Shown: positions 7,274 through 14,078 of the stretch, one piece after another
Numbering within the stretch: position 1 is the stretch's first letter
Layout: each line of letters opens with the position of its first letter
Assembly: GCA_035290885.1 (NCBI GenBank)
Contig: DATDTL010000045.1
Span: forward strand, 1-20,175
DNA length: 20,175 nucleotides
Origin: JACQID01 sp035290885
GTDB lineage: Archaea; Aenigmatarchaeota; Aenigmatarchaeia; GW2011-AR5
Reading direction: 5' to 3'
Translations under genes and position numbers: made by a program
Notes under the pieces: generated by a model
What the model was told of the DNA's origin: nothing
What the model saw: the letters and a program-made list of their open reading frames with translations, nothing else
Database searches by the model: none

Positions 7274-7551
7274 TAGTCCCGAAAACACAGATGAGATATT
7301 GTCCTTTCTGCAGGAAGCATACCGAGCACAAGGTCGAGGAATCCAAGAGGCGCCCCAGAAGGGAGTCCACGAAAGGCCAGAAGAGATACCGAAGGAAGCT
7401 CAAAGGTTACGGCTCGTTCCCGAAGGAAAACCCAAAAGGGAGGGAGAAGCCCACAAGAAAGACCGACCTCAGGTACGTCTGCTCGGTATGTAAGAAGAAG
7501 CACCCGATAGGCAAGGGTTACAGGGTCAAAAAGATAGAATGGCTGAAGTAG
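7270..7551 (+). CDS. rpl44e: Ribosomal protein eL42 (L44e)
   Basis: A 93-residue, highly basic large-subunit protein near the ribosomal E site. It begins with the family hallmark MIVPKT, followed by CPFC (C11, C14) and HTEHKVE. The second zinc knuckle CSVC (C71, C74) precedes the KGYRVKKIE end. Length and all four zinc ligands are as expected. It overlaps GINS51 by four bases (ATGA) and is followed with no gap by the DUF106 gene. In many archaea the next gene is rps27e; here S27e is on the opposite strand at 15014-15178. Confidence 0.95.
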   Translation: MIVPKTQMRYCPFCRKHTEHKVEESKRRPRRESTKGQKRYRRKLKGYGSFPKENPKGREKPTRKTDLRYVCSVCKKKHPIGKGYRVKKIEWLK

Positions 7552-8208
7552 ATGGGCATAATTCCTTTCGTCACGATGCCTATTATTGACGTTTTTCTGT
7601 TTTCCGGGCTTATGGCGTTTATTCTCTCGCTCTCCCAGAAATTTCTCGTAAACCAGAACGAAGCGAAGCGCGTCAAGGAAAGGATGGCTTCCCTTAACAA
7701 GGAAATGAAGGAGAAGCAGAACGACAAGGAAGCCTACGCCCGCATAATGGACGACTACATGAAGGAGAACAGCGGCCTGATGAGGATGACAATGAAACCG
7801 TCCATGCTCTCTTTCGTGCTGTTCATATTCCTGTTCATTCCCACTCTTGAGCACGCCTACGGCGACCAGTACGCCCAGATCGCGGAAGGCATGGGAAACG
7901 CGACCCTTGGCGGCGTTCCCTACGCGGTGGCGTTCTCGGACGGAAAAGTTGCCGTGGCCGGCGCGCAGTGCGCGCCCACGTGCGACAGGAGAATAGAAAA
8001 CATTGACTGGGAGGTGCGCCATGAGCCTGCCAGCACCGCGTTGTTCCTGTTCCATACTCCGGAGAGAATCGTCTTCTCTCGCATCATAGCCAGACTGCCA
8101 ATCGCCCTGCCCATGGCAGGAGAAAGCGTCAGTTGGACAGGATGGTATCTCATATCCCTCATTCCCTTTGTCATGCTTTTCAGAAAAATCATGAAGATCT
8201 CGCTATGA
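7552..8208 (+). CDS. DUF106 / EMC3-like membrane protein insertase with an enlarged outer loop
   Basis: 218 residues starting at the base after the L44e stop. TM1 (about 10-30, IDVFLFSGLMAFILSLS) is followed by a charged cytosolic coiled coil (about 37-78, Lys/Glu-rich with MKEKQNDKEAYARIMDDY), TM2 (84-100, MLSFVLFIFLFIPTL) and a last TM (about 195-212, WYLISLIPFVMLFRKI). This is the layout of the archaeal DUF106 proteins, homologues of YidC/Oxa1, EMC3 and TMCO1 that help insert membrane proteins. The segment between TM2 and TM3 is about 90 residues long, with a CAPTC cysteine pair and beta-rich stretches; in family members I know it is much shorter. It overlaps the cbf5 start by ATGA, so it is co-translated with translation genes. 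Confidence 0.8.
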   Translation: MGIIPFVTMPIIDVFLFSGLMAFILSLSQKFLVNQNEAKRVKERMASLNKEMKEKQNDKEAYARIMDDYMKENSGLMRMTMKPSMLSFVLFIFLFIPTLEHAYGDQYAQIAEGMGNATLGGVPYAVAFSDGKVAVAGAQCAPTCDRRIENIDWEVRHEPASTALFLFHTPERIVFSRIIARLPIALPMAGESVSWTGWYLISLIPFVMLFRKIMKISL

Positions 8209-9131
8209 GTTTCATCACAAGGTCTGTAGAACTGCCGCGATACGGCAAATATCCGGGCGCCCGGCCGATAGAAGAGCTTCTGGAAAACGGCATAGTCGTC
8301 CTTGACAAATGGCAAGGCCCGACTTCCCACGACGTCGCTTCCATAGTGAAGAACGTTCTTGGCCGCACAAAGACCGGCCACGGCGGCACGCTTGATCCCA
8401 TGGTTTCCGGCGTTCTTGTAATCACGCTGGACAACGCCTGCAAGGTCATCCCGGCGCTTCAGGGACAGGACAAGGAATACGTCGGCGTAATGCGCCTCCA
8501 CAAGGACGTTACGGAAAAGGAGATTCTCGGCGCCGTGAAAAAATTCACGGGCGAAATAACCCAGCGCCCTCCTGTGCGCAGCGCCGTGGTCCGCAGGGAA
8601 AGAAAAAGGACGGTTCATTCCTTTGGCGTCCTTGAGATAAGGGAGCGCGACGTCCTTTTCCGCGTGCGCTGCGAAGCCGGCACTTACGTTCGTGTCCTTT
8701 GCCATAAAATCGGCGAGATTCTCGGCGGCGCGCACATGAAAGAGCTCCGCCGCACTGCCGCCGGCCGGTTCAATGAAAGCGACGCCGTAAAGATACACGA
8801 CATCGCCGATGCCTACGCCGGATGGAAGGAGAGCAGCTCCGAGGACATCAGGAAATATGTGCTTCCTGTCGAGGCCGCAATAGAGCATCTTGGCAAGATA
8901 ATACTCAAGGATTCTGCCGTGTATTCCGTGGCCAACGGCTCGCCCCTGTATTCCACGGGAATATCCCGGATTGAGGACACCGTGAAAAAAGGCGGCATGG
9001 TCGCGCTCCTTACGCTTCGCGGCGAACTTGTCGCGCTCGGCCGCGCGGAAGCGAACGCAGCTGACGCAAGGAAGGGCATCGCAGCCAAGATTGACCGCGT
9101 CATCATGAAGGAGCCCTATCCGAAGATTTAA
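8205..9131 (+). CDS. cbf5: tRNA/rRNA pseudouridine synthase Cbf5 (TruB family)
   Basis: Catalytic subunit of the archaeal H/ACA RNP, which converts uridine to pseudouridine in rRNA and tRNA. Counting from ATG 8205 the product is 308 residues. The catalytic motif GHGGTLDPMVSGVL (58-71) contains the nucleophile D64. Downstream come RPPVRSAV, GTYVRVLCHKIG and the ELRRTAAGRF segment. Residues ~220-300 form a PUA domain (for example YSVANGSPLY and GGMVALL), which places the guide RNA 3' end. The start overlaps the DUF106 stop (ATGA); an in-frame ATG at 8133 would run far inside DUF106 and is rejected. Its partner Nop10 is at 14079-14243 and L7Ae at 15755-16069. Confidence 0.95.
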   Translation: MSFITRSVELPRYGKYPGARPIEELLENGIVVLDKWQGPTSHDVASIVKNVLGRTKTGHGGTLDPMVSGVLVITLDNACKVIPALQGQDKEYVGVMRLHKDVTEKEILGAVKKFTGEITQRPPVRSAVVRRERKRTVHSFGVLEIRERDVLFRVRCEAGTYVRVLCHKIGEILGGAHMKELRRTAAGRFNESDAVKIHDIADAYAGWKESSSEDIRKYVLPVEAAIEHLGKIILKDSAVYSVANGSPLYSTGISRIEDTVKKGGMVALLTLRGELVALGRAEANAADARKGIAAKIDRVIMKEPYPKI

Positions 9132-9154
9132 GTCCGTGCGCAATAATTATTCTC

Positions 9155-9322
9155 ATGCTTCCAGACGAGCTCCTCCAGATAATGGCCTGCCCAAAGTGCA
9201 AGGGCGACCTCGAATACGACAGCGCCGCGAACAAGCTCGCGTGCAACGCCTGCCGCCTGCGCTACGCCGTGCTTGAAGGCGACATACCCAACATGATCAT
9301 AGACGAAGCCGAGAAGTTCTGA
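9155..9322 (+). CDS. Trm112-like zinc-ribbon protein
   Basis: A 55-residue protein. MACPKCKGDL (Cys knuckle at residues 12 and 15) and ACNAC (second knuckle), followed by YAVLEGDIPNMI, fit the Trm112/YcaR family (PF03966), whose ends typically read Y-x-V-x-x-G-I-P-x-M. In archaea and eukaryotes Trm112 is the activating subunit of several tRNA, rRNA and release-factor methyltransferases. The gene lies 23 nt after cbf5, probably at the end of the same operon, in keeping with an RNA-modification role. Confidence 0.8.
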   Translation: MLPDELLQIMACPKCKGDLEYDSAANKLACNACRLRYAVLEGDIPNMIIDEAEKF

Positions 9323-9325
9323 TTC

Positions 9326-9333
9326 TTAATAAT
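9326..9333 (+). promoter_or_regulatory. TATA box of the lipoate-ligase-like gene
   Basis: TTAATAAT centred ~24 nt before ATG 9353. This supports ATG 9353 as the start rather than the upstream TTG 9335. Confidence 0.45.
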
Positions 9334-9352
9334 TTTGCCACGTTTAATTATA

Positions 9353-10183
9353 ATGACCCCCGCATATCTTGGCTTTAACGACAGTCTTTCCCCGTGGCAG
9401 CAGATGGCGGCAGATGAGGCCATGCTGGATGGTCCCCCTGCATTCAGGCTTTATGATTATCCCCACGATGCTGTGGTTTTCGGAAGGAACCAGCATCCTT
9501 CCATACTGAAAGGCACTTATCCTGCAGCAAGGAGGTTCACAGGAGGCACCGCAACGATTGAGAAGCGCGGCGACCTGCGATGGGCAATTTCGCTGCCATA
9601 TGAGTTCCGGTCCCTGAAAGATATGAATCAGTATCTGTGCCGGCTCCTAACGGCATCGCTTGAAAATGCCGGCATAAGAAACGCATATGCCGACCCGGAA
9701 ATGTCCACAGTTAAATTGCACGGGAAAATAATCGGGGGATATGCGAGATGCGTGAAGGGCGAAACTGGCTTCGCCCACGGCATGATAGCCATGACGCCAT
9801 ATTCCACGCGGAGTGCCGTGAGTGCTATCTGGTTAAGGCGCGGAGAAGAGCACCTTCTGTCAAGCACGCCGAGCCTGTCCAAAGCCATGATGAAGGAACC
9901 CGAAGAAGCGAGAGAAGCCCTTATGAAATCCATGCTGAACGTCATGGCAGCAGCCGGCCTCAATATCATGAATATCCGCGAACTTATAGAAAGCCCCGAC
10001 TATGTGACCGCACTCCAAAAGCACCTGTATCCGCCGTGGATAATACACGGGATATCTTCTCCTAATGTTCCCGACCCCGGCATTCTCGTCGTGGACGAGG
10101 AAGGCATCAGGCATCTCCTCAACAAAAAGGGGCACTGCTTCTATTCCATGTACACGGACGAGCAACTCGCGGCATTGCGGTGA
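9353..10183 (+). CDS. Lipoate-protein ligase A family protein (BPL/LplA/LipB fold)
   Basis: A 276-residue protein with the biotin/lipoate ligase fold: PWQQMAADEAML near the N-terminus, VVFGRNQHPSI, the lipoyl/AMP-binding loop RRFTGGTATIEKRGDL, and the conserved lysine segment KLHGKIIGGYARCVKG, followed by FAHGMIAM. Members activate lipoate (or octanoate) with ATP and attach it to lysine in E2 or H proteins. The C-terminal ~80 residues do not obviously match the bacterial LplA accessory domain, so a partner subunit (LplB-like) may be needed, as in other archaea. No lipoylated protein or lipoate synthase gene is in the window. It is a single-gene unit between Trm112-like and tRNA-Ser. Biotin or octanoate as substrate cannot be excluded. 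Confidence 0.8.
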   Translation: MTPAYLGFNDSLSPWQQMAADEAMLDGPPAFRLYDYPHDAVVFGRNQHPSILKGTYPAARRFTGGTATIEKRGDLRWAISLPYEFRSLKDMNQYLCRLLTASLENAGIRNAYADPEMSTVKLHGKIIGGYARCVKGETGFAHGMIAMTPYSTRSAVSAIWLRRGEEHLLSSTPSLSKAMMKEPEEAREALMKSMLNVMAAAGLNIMNIRELIESPDYVTALQKHLYPPWIIHGISSPNVPDPGILVVDEEGIRHLLNKKGHCFYSMYTDEQLAALR

Positions 10184-10218
10184 GTTTTTAACCGTTCCTT
10201 AATGTAAGTTAGTAGAAA

Positions 10219-10332
10219 GCCGAGATGGCGGAGCTTGGTCCAACGCGCACGCCTGGAATGATGTTTTCGTCAAAACGTCCCCTATAGCGTGTGAGCCTTG
10301 TGCTCGCGCAGGTTCAAATCCTGCTCTCGGCG
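10219..10332 (+). tRNA. tRNA-Ser (GGA) with a 27-nt intron
   Basis: Acceptor stem gccgaga/tctcggc with discriminator G; three-pair D stem with A14 and GG; anticodon stem cacgc (10248-10252) with gcgtg (10287-10291); class II variable arm gagc-cttgt-gctc; T arm gcagg-ttcaaat-cctgc. The anticodon loop reads C-T-GGA-A, then an insertion, then A. With the canonical position after base 37 the intron is 10259-10285. GGA and the long variable arm identify serine. CCA is not encoded. The intron limits could shift by a base or two because I could not fold the bulge-helix-bulge unambiguously by eye. Confidence 0.9.
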
Positions 10333-10344
10333 CTCTGTTCTTAC

Positions 10345-10352
10345 TTTAAATA
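10345..10352 (+). promoter_or_regulatory. TATA box of the 10373 gene
   Basis: TTTAAATA lies 13 nt after the tRNA 3' end and is centred 25 nt upstream of ATG 10373, supporting that ATG. Confidence 0.45.
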
Positions 10353-10372
10353 AATCATGGAAACATCAACAA

Positions 10373-10645
10373 ATGAAAAGCGGCATATTCAACGGCGTTA
10401 AAGACGGCTTCTATGCCGGCCTTGACCCTTTAGGCGCATTGGTTCCGAGGGATGCCCCGACACTGGGAAGCGTCGGACTTTGTGGAAATGCCACGGGTGA
10501 TAAAATCGGATACGAGCGCTCGAAATATTGGGGATTGGCCGCAGGCCTTGCCTTGAACGTTGCTACCGGCGGCTGCATCCAGTATTTCATGGAACTGTGC
10601 CGCTATGCCACGGGCGTGAAACCTTTAAGAAAGTTGTCCGATTAA
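10373..10645 (+). CDS. Small hypothetical protein, possibly membrane-associated
   Basis: 90 residues from ATG 10373. It is Gly/Ala-rich, with a hydrophobic stretch YWGLAAGLALNVATGGCIQYF (about residues 52-72) that could be a membrane helix or hairpin, and Gly-rich segments before it. I recognise no family. Frames starting further upstream would overlap the tRNA and are unlikely. It ends 15 nt before the L10e start and may be its leader gene in a shared transcript. The TATA box at 10345-10352 supports expression. Confidence 0.55.
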   Translation: MKSGIFNGVKDGFYAGLDPLGALVPRDAPTLGSVGLCGNATGDKIGYERSKYWGLAAGLALNVATGGCIQYFMELCRYATGVKPLRKLSD

Positions 10646-10660
10646 GGATAATTGATAATT

Positions 10661-11203
10661 ATGGCATCGTTGAGACCCGGAAGATGTTACAGGCGGCTTG
10701 AGCGCCCTTACACAAGGCAAAGCACGCACGTTCCCCGCAAGGGCTACGTCAAGGGCGTGCCGAAGTCCAAGCTTGTGGAGTTTGAGCACGGCACGAAAGG
10801 CAGCTACGAAAGCAGCGTTTATCTTGTCTCCAAGACAGATGTGCAGATAAGGCATAATTCCCTTGAATCCGCAAGAGTCGCCGCCGTTTCCTATCTCGAA
10901 AGAAACATGCTCAAGGGCGCGGCATTCTTCATGAAAATCCGCGTCTATCCGCATCACGTCATAAGGGAAAACGCCTTGGCAACCGGCGCAGGAGCGGACC
11001 GTTTCCAGCAGGGCATGCGCGCTTCTTTCGGCAAGCCCATCGGCGTTGCAGCGAGAGTCCACAAAGATCAGAAGATGATAGAGATACAGTCCCCAAAATC
11101 CATGATTCCCCTTGTCAAGAAAGCCATGATGCAGGCCAAGTACAAGCTTCCCACGACCTGCAGGATTCTCGTTGAAGAAAAATCCGGCGCAGGCGCAGTT
11201 TAA
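10661..11203 (+). CDS. rpl10e: Ribosomal protein L10e (uL16)
   Basis: A 180-residue large-subunit protein at the tRNA-binding cleft. Diagnostic segments: RPGRCYRRLERPYTR at the N-terminus, GVPKSKLVEFEHG, QIRHNSLESAR, and IRVYPHHVIRENALATGAGA followed by the GMRASFGKPIGVAARV block. The length fits the archaeal family. ATG 10661 gives the expected MASLRPGR start; an upstream TTG at 10652 would only add three residues. It ends 33 nt before the convergent stop of the winged-helix gene. Confidence 0.95.
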   Translation: MASLRPGRCYRRLERPYTRQSTHVPRKGYVKGVPKSKLVEFEHGTKGSYESSVYLVSKTDVQIRHNSLESARVAAVSYLERNMLKGAAFFMKIRVYPHHVIRENALATGAGADRFQQGMRASFGKPIGVAARVHKDQKMIEIQSPKSMIPLVKKAMMQAKYKLPTTCRILVEEKSGAGAV

Positions 11204-11236
11204 TTTCTATTGCGTTTTCAATAGATTGCGCATTGA

Positions 11237-11788
11237 TTAAATCCGGATAGCTAATGCCGTTTTTCTTGCGCAAGCTATCCGGAACGCGGCGTAGCAGCCA
11301 ACAATAACCAGCAAAACCGTCATTACCGGCACGGCATAATCGTCAGCGGCATGCGTTTGCACCTGTATTGTCGTCGTGGTCGTTCCGTTCACCGGCGCCG
11401 CTTCCGACGTCTTTGACTCCATTCCGTTGGTGCCGATAAGCGCGTGACCGGATGCATCCTGCGCCCAAAACATCTGGCTTAACCCAAAGAATATCCCGAC
11501 CACGGACAGCGCCAGCGCGACTACCCACGAATAATATTGCGGCTTGAATAGCTTCTCCCCTTTGCTGGTAAGCTTATAATATAGCCATTTGTTGCCCGTG
11601 TCGTTCTTCTCTATTATCCCAGAGCGCCGCAGCGTCTCAAGATGCTCGCTGACTGTTGTCACGTGCTTTCCCGTTATCCTAGAAATCTCTGACGCCGTGT
11701 ACGGCCTGTTGCGCAGCAGTTTCACTATTGCCTGCCGTGTCCCTGCGCTTAGCGCCCTGAGAGAATCCTTGTCCAGCACTTCGGGCAT
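11237..11788 (-). CDS. Membrane-anchored ArsR-like winged-helix protein
   Basis: 183 residues from ATG 11788. Residues ~8-80 are a winged helix-turn-helix of ArsR type (LRALSAGTRQAIVKLL, TASEISRITGKHVTTVSEHL, RRSGIIEKN, then wing residues KWLYYKLTSKG). It is followed directly by TM1 (86-106, WVVALALSVVGIFFGLSQMF), a ~45-residue Thr/Ala-rich outer loop (NGTTTTTIQVQ) and TM2 (152-170, VPVMTVLLVIVGCYAAF), placing the DNA-binding domain in the cytoplasm. This is a one-component membrane-bound regulator layout; ligand and target are unknown. A TATA box (gttaaaaa on the plus strand, 11808-11815) lies ~24 nt upstream of the ATG. Longer upstream frames lack support. Confidence 0.8.
   Translation of the reverse strand: MPEVLDKDSLRALSAGTRQAIVKLLRNRPYTASEISRITGKHVTTVSEHLETLRRSGIIEKNDTGNKWLYYKLTSKGEKLFKPQYYSWVVALALSVVGIFFGLSQMFWAQDASGHALIGTNGMESKTSEAAPVNGTTTTTIQVQTHAADDYAVPVMTVLLVIVGCYAAFRIACARKTALAIRI
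11242..11283. repeat. Perfect 11-bp inverted repeat at the L10e/winged-helix junction
   Basis: tccggatagct (11242-11252) and agctatccgga (11273-11283) are perfectly complementary, with a 20-nt loop containing TTTTTC. It lies in the last codons of the minus-strand winged-helix gene, just before its stop, and about 40 nt after the convergent L10e stop, so it may serve as a 3'-end or bidirectional termination hairpin. Confidence 0.5.
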
Positions 11789-11807
11789 AGAATTAACTTG
11801 CTGCCGA

Positions 11808-11815
11808 GTTAAAAA
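11808..11815 (-). promoter_or_regulatory. TATA box of the winged-helix gene
   Basis: TTTTTAAC on the minus strand, centred ~24 nt before ATG 11788; the preceding aatcc resembles a BRE-like purine-rich flank only weakly. Confidence 0.4.
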
Positions 11816-11860
11816 GGATTTCGGTTTGTTAGGGCGCATTCTGCCAACGCTTCGCAAGAA

Positions 11861-11868
11861 ATATAAAG
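11861..11868 (+). promoter_or_regulatory. TATA box of the 11899 gene
   Basis: ATATAAAG about 35 nt upstream of ATG 11899, implying a short leader of roughly ten bases. Confidence 0.4.
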
Positions 11869-11898
11869 GCTCCTGCAAGTTTAGAGCAGACTGGGAAA

Positions 11899-12369
11899 AT
11901 GGCAGGGAAATACATAGGCTGCAAAGAATTCCGGAATACCGGAAAATTGTTGCGGAGTTTATACGGAAACGTGGCTGCACTTGAAAGCAGGGCGGCCGAC
12001 GGGATTGCAAATTATGCCAACGTTCACGAGCTTTCCAATCCCGACAATGCTTTTCATCTTTACCGCAGAGTGCTGGAAGCAAAGACCTGCATGGAAGAAA
12101 TGCAAAGGCGACCGGGTTATTTTATAGGCCTGCCCGCAGGACTTCTCGCATCGTATCTGGAAACCTCCAACGAATGGCCGAACTTGCCGGTGGAATGCTT
12201 ATTTTTTGCGAATGCAAAAATATCTGAAAACGGCAAACTCGCGGAGTGGATGGCACCCCAAGCCCGCGAAGAAGTTTTGCGCAGCCTGATTGGCATCATA
12301 GACGGAATTGCCGGAATCTATGAAAATGCCCTTAAACGGGACACGAATGATTTTGAAAATATTTTCTGA
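11899..12369 (+). CDS. Hypothetical protein, unknown
   Basis: 156 residues, predicted mostly helical and soluble, with three Cys (C8, C64, C100) that form no zinc motif. Segments such as NAFHLYRRVLEAKTCMEEM and EEVLRSLIGIIDGIAGIYE look like amphipathic helices. I recognise no family. It has its own TATA box, is divergent from the winged-helix gene with a 110-nt spacer, and is convergent with rps2 (stop-to-stop gap of 8 nt). The shared intergenic region makes it a candidate target of the neighbouring membrane-bound regulator, but that is inference only. Confidence 0.6.
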   Translation: MAGKYIGCKEFRNTGKLLRSLYGNVAALESRAADGIANYANVHELSNPDNAFHLYRRVLEAKTCMEEMQRRPGYFIGLPAGLLASYLETSNEWPNLPVECLFFANAKISENGKLAEWMAPQAREEVLRSLIGIIDGIAGIYENALKRDTNDFENIF

Positions 12370-12377
12370 CAGAAAAA

Positions 12378-13055
12378 CTAAGCTTCCTTTTCCGCTTCTT
12401 CCTGCTCGGCTTCCGCGCCTTCTTCCCTTGCAACGGGCCTCACGGCGTCCGTCTCGTAACCGAAGTCTTCCATCTTCAGGCCAAACGCTTCGCCGCGCTT
12501 TTCCTTTATGGTCTTCGCCATGAGCCAGAATATGAGGGCAAGCGACTTCTTGCCCTTGTTGTTGCATGGCAGCACAAAATCAATGTAGGACGTTTCGTTG
12601 AAGGTATCGGCGAGCCCGATTATCGGGATGCGCATCTGCAGGGCCTCTGTCATGGCTTGCTTGTCTTCCATGGGATCCGTGATCATGAGCACATCCGGCT
12701 CGTAGAAATCCTTGGAGTGCGGGTTTGTCAAAGTGCCCGGCATGAACCTGCCGGTTATTGCCTTCGCCCCGACAGCTTCCGCGAACTTGTTCACGGCGTC
12801 TGAGCTGCTCTCCTTCTTTGAAACCACGAGTATCTTGGGCTTCTTGGCGAGCAGGTTGGTTATTATTCCTATCCTTTTGTCCAGCATGCCGACGTTCAGC
12901 ACGGCAAGCCCGGACGGCCTCACCTTGTATATGAATTTCTTCATGTCCGCGGTCTTGGTCGTCATGCCTATGTGCACTCCGGCGGAAAGGTACACTTCCC
13001 TTGGCACTATAAGCTTCTCCTTGGACTTGGGCATATTATCAGCATCAATTTCCAT
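12378..13055 (-). CDS. rps2: Ribosomal protein S2 (uS2)
   Basis: A 225-residue small-subunit protein. Recognisable segments are YLSAGVHIGMTTKT, the GITGRF-like AITGRFMPGTLTNP, FYEPDVLMITDPMEDKQAM, and IPIIGLADTFNETSYIDFVLPCNNKGKKSL. The C-terminus is an acidic Glu/Ala tail. In archaea S2 often closes the S13-S4-S11-RpoD supercluster after RpoK; here the pair RpoK-S2 is kept but lies on the strand opposite to RpoD. It starts 26 nt after the rpoK stop and is the last gene of this minus-strand operon. Confidence 0.95.
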   Translation of the reverse strand: MEIDADNMPKSKEKLIVPREVYLSAGVHIGMTTKTADMKKFIYKVRPSGLAVLNVGMLDKRIGIITNLLAKKPKILVVSKKESSSDAVNKFAEAVGAKAITGRFMPGTLTNPHSKDFYEPDVLMITDPMEDKQAMTEALQMRIPIIGLADTFNETSYIDFVLPCNNKGKKSLALIFWLMAKTIKEKRGEAFGLKMEDFGYETDAVRPVAREEGAEAEQEEAEKEA

Positions 13056-13081
13056 TAAAAAACCTTTTAAAACTTCTTCAG

Positions 13082-13276
13082 CTACTCGCCCTTCCCGGGC
13101 ATGAGCCTCTTGACCGTTATGGGAAGAATATTCATCCCAAACTCCTTCATCGCTATTTCCTGCGGCAAGAGCGACTCCGTCTTGACCAGCGGCGGCGCGC
13201 CCATGGAAAGCTGGAGAGTCCTTGCGGAAACTATTCGTGTGATCTCAAATCTTGTGAAACCTAGATATTCAAACAT
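13082..13276 (-). CDS. rpoK: DNA-directed RNA polymerase subunit K (Rpb6/omega homologue)
   Basis: A 64-residue subunit that clamps the largest polymerase subunit and aids assembly. The core signature is present: FTRFEITRIVSARTLQLSMG, followed by APPLV and the C-terminal NILPITVKRLMPG. The loop that normally reads DPIEIA appears as LPQEIA. ATG 13276 is preferred because gagggtggt, a good Shine-Dalgarno-like sequence, lies about four bases upstream; GTG 13285 would place this sequence inside the gene. It sits between PAC2 (30-nt gap) and rps2 (26-nt gap). Confidence 0.9.
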   Translation of the reverse strand: MFEYLGFTRFEITRIVSARTLQLSMGAPPLVKTESLLPQEIAMKEFGMNILPITVKRLMPGKGE

Positions 13277-13306
13277 TCTTACCACCCTCGGAAGCGCAAC
13301 TCCGCT

Positions 13307-14074
13307 TCATCCTATGTAACGGACGTCGTCCTTGGACTTCGTCATGTCCCTCAGCAGATTCTTATGTATTTCCTCTGTCTTCTTAAGCCTTTCTTCCATC
13401 TCCTTGACGGTGTTCTCGAGCTTGCCGAGATCCAGGTTTATTCCCAGAATACGTATCAACGAATGAAGCGTCCTGTCCGCGGCCTTCGGGTCCATTATGA
13501 ACGGCATTCCCATGGTCTCGCCCATGAGCACAAGGCCCGACATTCCGTACCTTTCGGCCATTCCTGCAAGCATGCCGGACGCGCCCACTATCGTGCCAAC
13601 CGGATGGTCCTTGCCGAAATCTATCTTGTATTTATCGTATTTTTTTCTGGTGGCCTTGCTGTCCGCCGCGCCTATGACGCGCGGGTCTTCGGGCGTTTTC
13701 CCGTCGGAAAAGCCGCCTATGGTTATGACATCCTTGACTCCGATCTTTTTCGCATACTCTAGCACGCTCTCGCAGAACTCGTAATGGCCCTCGGTCGTCA
13801 CGCTCTGCGTGTCGCCTGTAAGCACCACAATGTCATTCTTCTTTCCTTTTATATAATAAAATTCGCACCTGAGCATCCTAAGTGTGTCCCCCTCCTCCAA
13901 CACCACAAGATGCAGGAAATGCGGCGAATAAAGTTCCGCCATCTTCTTCATCTTCAGTTCGGCCACCATGTATCCGGCAGCGACCCTGCCGACGTTCCCG
14001 ACCCCAGGCATGCCCGCCACCATGACGGGCTTCCTAAGCTTGGGCTTCTCTATAATTTTTATGTAAGATTTCAT
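13307..14074 (-). CDS. PAC2 family protein (proteasome-assembly-chaperone-like)
   Basis: A 255-residue member of the archaeal PAC2/DUF75 family: VMVAGMPGVGNVGRVAAGYM near the N-terminus, FLHLVVLEEGDTL, IVVLTGDTQSVTTEGHYEF, ITIGGFSDGKTPEDPRV, VGASGMLAGMAERYG and MGETMGMPFIMDPKAA. The final ~45 residues form a Lys/Glu-rich coiled coil. Eukaryotic relatives (PAC1/PAC2) help assemble the 20S proteasome; the archaeal role is not settled. ATG 14074 gives MKSYIKIIEKPK; a TTG one codon upstream (14077) is less likely. It follows Nop10 closely (stop at 14079), the order common in archaea (aIF2alpha-Nop10-PAC2). Confidence 0.9.
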   Translation of the reverse strand: MKSYIKIIEKPKLRKPVMVAGMPGVGNVGRVAAGYMVAELKMKKMAELYSPHFLHLVVLEEGDTLRMLRCEFYYIKGKKNDIVVLTGDTQSVTTEGHYEFCESVLEYAKKIGVKDVITIGGFSDGKTPEDPRVIGAADSKATRKKYDKYKIDFGKDHPVGTIVGASGMLAGMAERYGMSGLVLMGETMGMPFIMDPKAADRTLHSLIRILGINLDLGKLENTVKEMEERLKKTEEIHKNLLRDMTKSKDDVRYIG

Positions 14075-14078
14075 CAAA

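Noticed and set aside
7419..7440. Resemblance of the intergenic element to the reverse complement of the L44e gene (tttgggttttccttc)
   Set aside because: The match covers only about 15-20 bases of low-complexity T/C-rich sequence and does not extend, so it is probably chance.
7174..8055. 293-codon minus-strand open frame opposite GINS51/L44e/DUF106
   Set aside because: Shadow of three tightly packed genes on the plus strand.
7920..9143. 407-codon minus-strand open frame opposite DUF106/cbf5
   Set aside because: It lies antisense to two well-recognised genes; its composition follows from the codon usage of the real strand and it contains no recognisable motif.
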